Under the pieces are notes generated by a model. The model did not search any database. It had not been told where the DNA came from and saw nothing but the letters and a program-made list of their open reading frames with translations. DNA of 64,000 nucleotides. It comes from Rhizobium sp. AC27/96 (lineage in GTDB: Bacteria; Pseudomonadota; Alphaproteobacteria; Rhizobiales; Rhizobiaceae). Numbering within the stretch: the first letter of the stretch is position 1; the number at the start of each line of letters is the position of its first letter. The stretch spans positions 248,001 through 312,000 of the forward strand of contig NZ_LXKN01000032.1 in assembly GCF_001692325.1 (NCBI RefSeq), read 5' to 3'. Both the position numbers and the translations under genes were made by a program. Below are positions 60,803 to 64,000 of this stretch, piece by piece.

Positions 60803-63007
60803 TTACCGCGATCTGAGCTGGGCGATCGACAACATCAGATCTCCGCTCATGCCAATCCCCGACCCTCGGTTGAGGATCGCAGAAGCGGGCGACGCCGTGT
60901 TGGCGCCGTTCGTCGCATCGTAAACGGCGGAGAAGCGCTTCAGGAGCGTATTCACCTTGCCGGCGTCGTGCATATCCTTGATCGGGACCAGCTTTTCCAG
61001 ATATTTCGCCTGACGGGTCACATCCATATTGGATATGGAGGCGGGCAAGGAAAACGTGGTCTTGATCACGTTATAGAGCGCAGGGTCCGACATGATGTCG
61101 TAGACGGAATTGATCTGCGGCGCCTTTCGCTGAAAATACAGCGCAAGCCGGACGCCATCGTTGGAAGCCCCTTGCTGGGTTTCCAGGGTCTGGTGAAGAT
61201 AGAGGTTGTCGGTCGCAAGGCGTGCACCCTTGTTCTGGCTTGCCTCCATCTTGGCGTTGGTCAGATTTCCCTTGGCGTCGAAGTTGAAGACGCTGACCAT
61301 CGCCTTGAATTGCTGGCCGGCCTGCGTGTTCAGAAATCCCTTTGCATCCTCCGGATCTGCCGCGAAAGCCTTCTTCAACGTGGCTTTGTCGACCGTCTTG
61401 GGATCGATGTTATTGGCAACGAGAATGAAATCCGTCAGCTTCTTGTCCGCCAGGAGCTCATCCACGCTTTTCACGCCGACAATCGACTTGCTGAAGTCGG
61501 TTGCCGCGTCCTTGGCGTCCTTGACAGCCTTCTCGCGCATCTGGCCCGTCAAACCAAACGTCTTCGCCTTCGAATAGGCCGAGATAAAGCTGTTGATGGA
61601 CGCTTGCGGCAGAGCCTCCACCGACGAGCGGAGGTTGCCTTTGCTGTCGAAATTATATGCCTTCGCCAGTTCGGTAAATCGATCGTCCTTGAGGGAGTTG
61701 ACGTAGCTCTTGCTGTCGTAAGGATCGCTCTCCAATATCTTCCGCAGCTGGTCTCTAGTAACCTCGCCCTTGTCGATCCCGTAGGCGCGGAGCGCCATGT
61801 CCTGGATCGTTGGAAGATCCTTGTCCTTGGTATCATTGGCAGCGAAGAAATCGGAAATCGTCTTGATCTTGCCGACTACCGTCTTGTAGTGGGACTCGGC
61901 ATCCTTCAACAAGACCGCACGGGCATCCGCATAGTGCGCCATGTACTTCTTCGAGGCAGCCGTGATGCCGTCGGCCGACTGCGCCGGCTGGCCGGCCGGA
62001 AGCGACCCATCGGCGGCAAAGTTGAACGAGGAAACCATTTCCGTCATATCCATAACGGCCGCATAGTCTTTGTTGGTAAAGGCTAGCTTGAATTGTGTTG
62101 GCGTGAGTGTCGCGCTAAGCCCATAGGCAGTCTTGAGATAGGAGAACAGCCTGTTATCGCCGCTGATATCGCTGATCGATCCAACCTTGCCAATTTGCTG
62201 GCGATAATACTGATCATTGCTGTCGGCTGAAGCCGACGTCAGCAGGGTCGGCACCATATTGTTGTAACGGGATATCAGAGCTTCTTTTTGCTGTGCAGTT
62301 TGCGCAGTTGCTCCGGAAAGCGTCCCGTCCGGCTTAAAGCCGAATTGCGATGCGATGAGCTTATAGGTTGACTGGACAGAAGCGGACGAGAAATTGCTCG
62401 CGGTATTGATGAAGCTATTCGGATCGTTGGGGTCGCTCGTCAGGACCGACTTCAGAAAGCTCTTTGAGACATTGTCCGGATTAACGCCATGAGCCGTCAG
62501 GACATAGTCCCGCATCCTGATATTGCCGACGATGTCGTCGACATTGGTCGCCTTGTCGATCCATTTGCTGTAAAAAGCGCTCTCATTCTTAGCCAGCGTC
62601 GTTTCGTTGGCGAAGGATCGCTCATAAAGCCCGATCGTATCGGTTTTCTGCGTGTCGCTTTGAGCCGTTTGCTTGCTTGAATTCGCGCCGAAATTGAAGG
62701 CAGCCGCGAACTGCCGATAACGGGGGTCTGTGAGCTTATTGGCAAAGCTGCTGCTGTTGCTGAGATCGCTCGTCAGAACCTTCTTCAGAAAGGCTTTGGC
62801 ATAGGCCATATCCTCGAGACCGTAGGCCTTCACCGCATAGCTGTATAGCTTGTGATCCTTGAGGAAGTCATCGACGTTTTTGATGTTGCCGATGTGAGTG
62901 TCGTAATATTGCTGATCGCTCTTGACGCTAGCTTGCTTGGCGATGCGCGCAAGCGTTGATGCCATGTCCTTGGTCGCAGTTACATAGCCCAGATAGGTTG
63001 AAATCAT
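60803..63007 (-). CDS. DUF1217 protein with six internal repeats
   Basis: 734 residues. Family DUF1217 is usually found near flagellar genes in rhizobia. The sequence consists of about six copies of an 75-residue unit: start HIGNIKNVDDFL-type, middle LxxYALKAYGL-type, end FAAAFNF-type (residues about 34-106, 144-224, 267-330, 373-453, 504-576, 622-697). The tail ILNRGSGIGMSGDLMLSIAQL is typical of the family. No membrane segment. The ATG at 63007 has GGGGGA upstream; the frame to 63142 is open but not supported. No flagellar gene is nearby. It is probably a secreted or assembly-associated axial protein, but its role is not known. Confidence 0.82.
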   Translation of the reverse strand: MISTYLGYVTATKDMASTLARIAKQASVKSDQQYYDTHIGNIKNVDDFLKDHKLYSYAVKAYGLEDMAYAKAFLKKVLTSDLSNSSSFANKLTDPRYRQFAAAFNFGANSSKQTAQSDTQKTDTIGLYERSFANETTLAKNESAFYSKWIDKATNVDDIVGNIRMRDYVLTAHGVNPDNVSKSFLKSVLTSDPNDPNSFINTASNFSSASVQSTYKLIASQFGFKPDGTLSGATAQTAQQKEALISRYNNMVPTLLTSASADSNDQYYRQQIGKVGSISDISGDNRLFSYLKTAYGLSATLTPTQFKLAFTNKDYAAVMDMTEMVSSFNFAADGSLPAGQPAQSADGITAASKKYMAHYADARAVLLKDAESHYKTVVGKIKTISDFFAANDTKDKDLPTIQDMALRAYGIDKGEVTRDQLRKILESDPYDSKSYVNSLKDDRFTELAKAYNFDSKGNLRSSVEALPQASINSFISAYSKAKTFGLTGQMREKAVKDAKDAATDFSKSIVGVKSVDELLADKKLTDFILVANNIDPKTVDKATLKKAFAADPEDAKGFLNTQAGQQFKAMVSVFNFDAKGNLTNAKMEASQNKGARLATDNLYLHQTLETQQGASNDGVRLALYFQRKAPQINSVYDIMSDPALYNVIKTTFSLPASISNMDVTRQAKYLEKLVPIKDMHDAGKVNTLLKRFSAVYDATNGANTASPASAILNRGSGIGMSGDLMLSIAQLRSR

Positions 63008-63190
63008 GGATCGTCCCCCACAGACGCGCAGTTCACCAACATTAGCCCCGGCGCGCATAGTCGCAACCAGACCTTGCGCGAGGCTAGATCGGCAATCTGT
63101 GGAGCCGCGCTGGTCATAGTTCCATGACGCGTCAAAATTCAATCGAATGCGTGTCCCCTTTGAAGAGCGACCGATTATGACGAGGAAGCG

Positions 63191-64000
63191 CTAGGCGATA
63201 AAGGCGAGGGCAGCAGCTCCAATCAGTCCGGAATTTTGCCCCAGTGCCGCACGAACGACTTCAACGTCGCGAAAGGCCGGCATTGCCCATTGCGAGACAT
63301 GCGACTGGATGCCCGGCCGCAAACGATCAAACTGATCCGACAGCCCTCCGCCCATGATGACGATTTCCGGGCTGAAGATATGAATGAGATTGGTAAAGCC
63401 TCGACCGAGAATTTCCGCCTCCTCGTCGACGAGGCTGTTGGCGAGAGGATCGCCAGCGGCAGCGGCAGCAAAGATGCTACGACTGTCAACGACTTCACCA
63501 TTTTGGGCGAGCAAGGTCTCGCTGCATTCCGTTGCCCTTGTTCGCGCCCGTTTGGCAAAGGCCGTGCCGGAGGCATAGGCCTCGAAGCAGCCCTTGTTCC
63601 CGCAGGGGCAGACAATGCCGTCGGGCGCGATTGACATATGCCCGACATGGCCGGCCATTCCCTTGCGGCCACGCACGACGCGGCCGTCCGCGATTGCACC
63701 ACCGCCAATACCCGTGCTGACCGTGACATAGACGAGGTTTGCGATGCCGCGGCCGGCACCGAATTGCCACTCGCCGATTGCCGCCGCGATACCATCATTT
63801 TCGAGGCGGACGGGCAATCGAAGGCGCTTCTGCAGTTCCTGTCGCAAAGGATAATTAGAGAAGCCGCGCAGCGTCGGAATCTCCAGCGCCGTTCCCGTCT
63901 CCGTATCGAGCGGCCCCGGCGCCGATACGCCGATCCCGACTATGGCGCCGGGATCGCAGGTCAAAAGCAACCGGTCTGTCAGGCTGCCAATCTGGCCGAG
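63191..64000 (-). CDS. ROK-family sugar kinase, C-terminal part (cut by window end)
   Basis: Partial: 269 residues are seen and the N-terminus lies beyond 64000. The visible part has ROK features: VGIGVSAPGPLD, the catalytic-acid region LPVRLENDGIAAAIGEW, the phosphate loop VTVSTGIGGGAIADG, the GHVGHMSI sequence, the zinc motif CPCGNKGCFEAYASG and the end strand PEIVIMGGGLSDQ. ROK proteins with this zinc motif and without a helix-turn-helix are mostly glucokinases or N-acetylglucosamine kinases, but the missing N-terminus could also hold a DNA-binding domain. An internal ATG at 63970 is not the true start. Confidence 0.85.
   Translation of the reverse strand, partial: LGQIGSLTDRLLLTCDPGAIVGIGVSAPGPLDTETGTALEIPTLRGFSNYPLRQELQKRLRLPVRLENDGIAAAIGEWQFGAGRGIANLVYVTVSTGIGGGAIADGRVVRGRKGMAGHVGHMSIAPDGIVCPCGNKGCFEAYASGTAFAKRARTRATECSETLLAQNGEVVDSRSIFAAAAAGDPLANSLVDEEAEILGRGFTNLIHIFSPEIVIMGGGLSDQFDRLRPGIQSHVSQWAMPAFRDVEVVRAALGQNSGLIGAAALAFIA

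Noticed and set aside
60968..62086. Plus-strand frame of 372 codons
   Set aside because: Antisense to the DUF1217 repeats; its length reflects GC-rich codon periodicity.

Overview
The window looks like chromosomal or chromid DNA of an alphaproteobacterium of the Rhizobiaceae (Rhizobium/Agrobacterium type). It is GC-rich, most genes sit in ATGA-coupled operons, and it carries typical rhizobial families: a DUF1217 protein, a VirK/DUF535 protein, an acetoacetate decarboxylase beside 3-hydroxybutyrate dehydrogenase, many ABC uptake systems and an alternative chemotaxis operon. I saw no rRNA, tRNA, CRISPR array, insertion sequence or phage gene. The assignment rests on gene content, not on a marker gene.

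Layout. 0-9.5 kb: a small hypothetical gene, a CDP-diacylglycerol pyrophosphatase, a periplasmic molybdenum hydroxylase (2Fe-2S subunit plus Tat-exported catalytic subunit) with its tri-haem cytochrome c, a convergent OmpR-type two-component system and a Tat-exported flavodoxin. 9.5-16.3 kb: a peptide/nickel-type ABC importer with a fused double ATPase, behind a promoter overlapped by a palindrome. 16.3-21.4 kb: an MFS exporter whose leader contains a promoter and an intrinsic terminator, a TetR regulator, a WcbI-like gene on compositionally different DNA, an O-methyltransferase and a ParB-like protein. 21.9-25.8 kb: an envelope block of PAP2 lipid phosphatase, response regulator/histidine kinase and VirK-like protein. 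25.9-40.5 kb: a soluble receptor-like coiled-coil protein, an AraC regulator and a ten-gene chemosensory operon (HD-GYP response regulator, STAS, CheY, CheA, CheW, two MCPs, CheW, CheR, CheB), followed by a ParA-type ATPase. The two receptors share a perfectly identical 404-bp block.

40.6-47.4 kb: an SDR/GMC oxidoreductase pair, a secreted hypothetical protein, and a cluster controlled by a CGNR zinc-finger regulator. That cluster holds two alpha/beta hydrolases and an SDR. All three depart from the usual catalytic residues, and three inverted-repeat sites of identical 17-bp spacing lie in its control regions. I regard this as the most promising undescribed system in the window. 47.4-51.4 kb: patatin phospholipase, acetoacetate decarboxylase, 3-hydroxybutyrate dehydrogenase and polyphosphate kinase 2, which suggest storage-polymer and ketone-body metabolism. 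51.4-54.5 kb: a methyltransferase, a Cys/Met-metabolism PLP enzyme and a secreted hypothetical protein. 54.6-60.7 kb: an RpiR regulator, a polyamine-type ABC importer split across a divergent promoter region, and a P1 (DmpA-like) peptidase as its last gene. 60.8-64 kb: a six-repeat DUF1217 protein and the C-terminal part of a ROK kinase that runs off the window end.

Start codons were chosen from Shine-Dalgarno spacing, signal peptides and coupling to the upstream gene. Functions are by family recognition from the translated sequence; no database search was possible.
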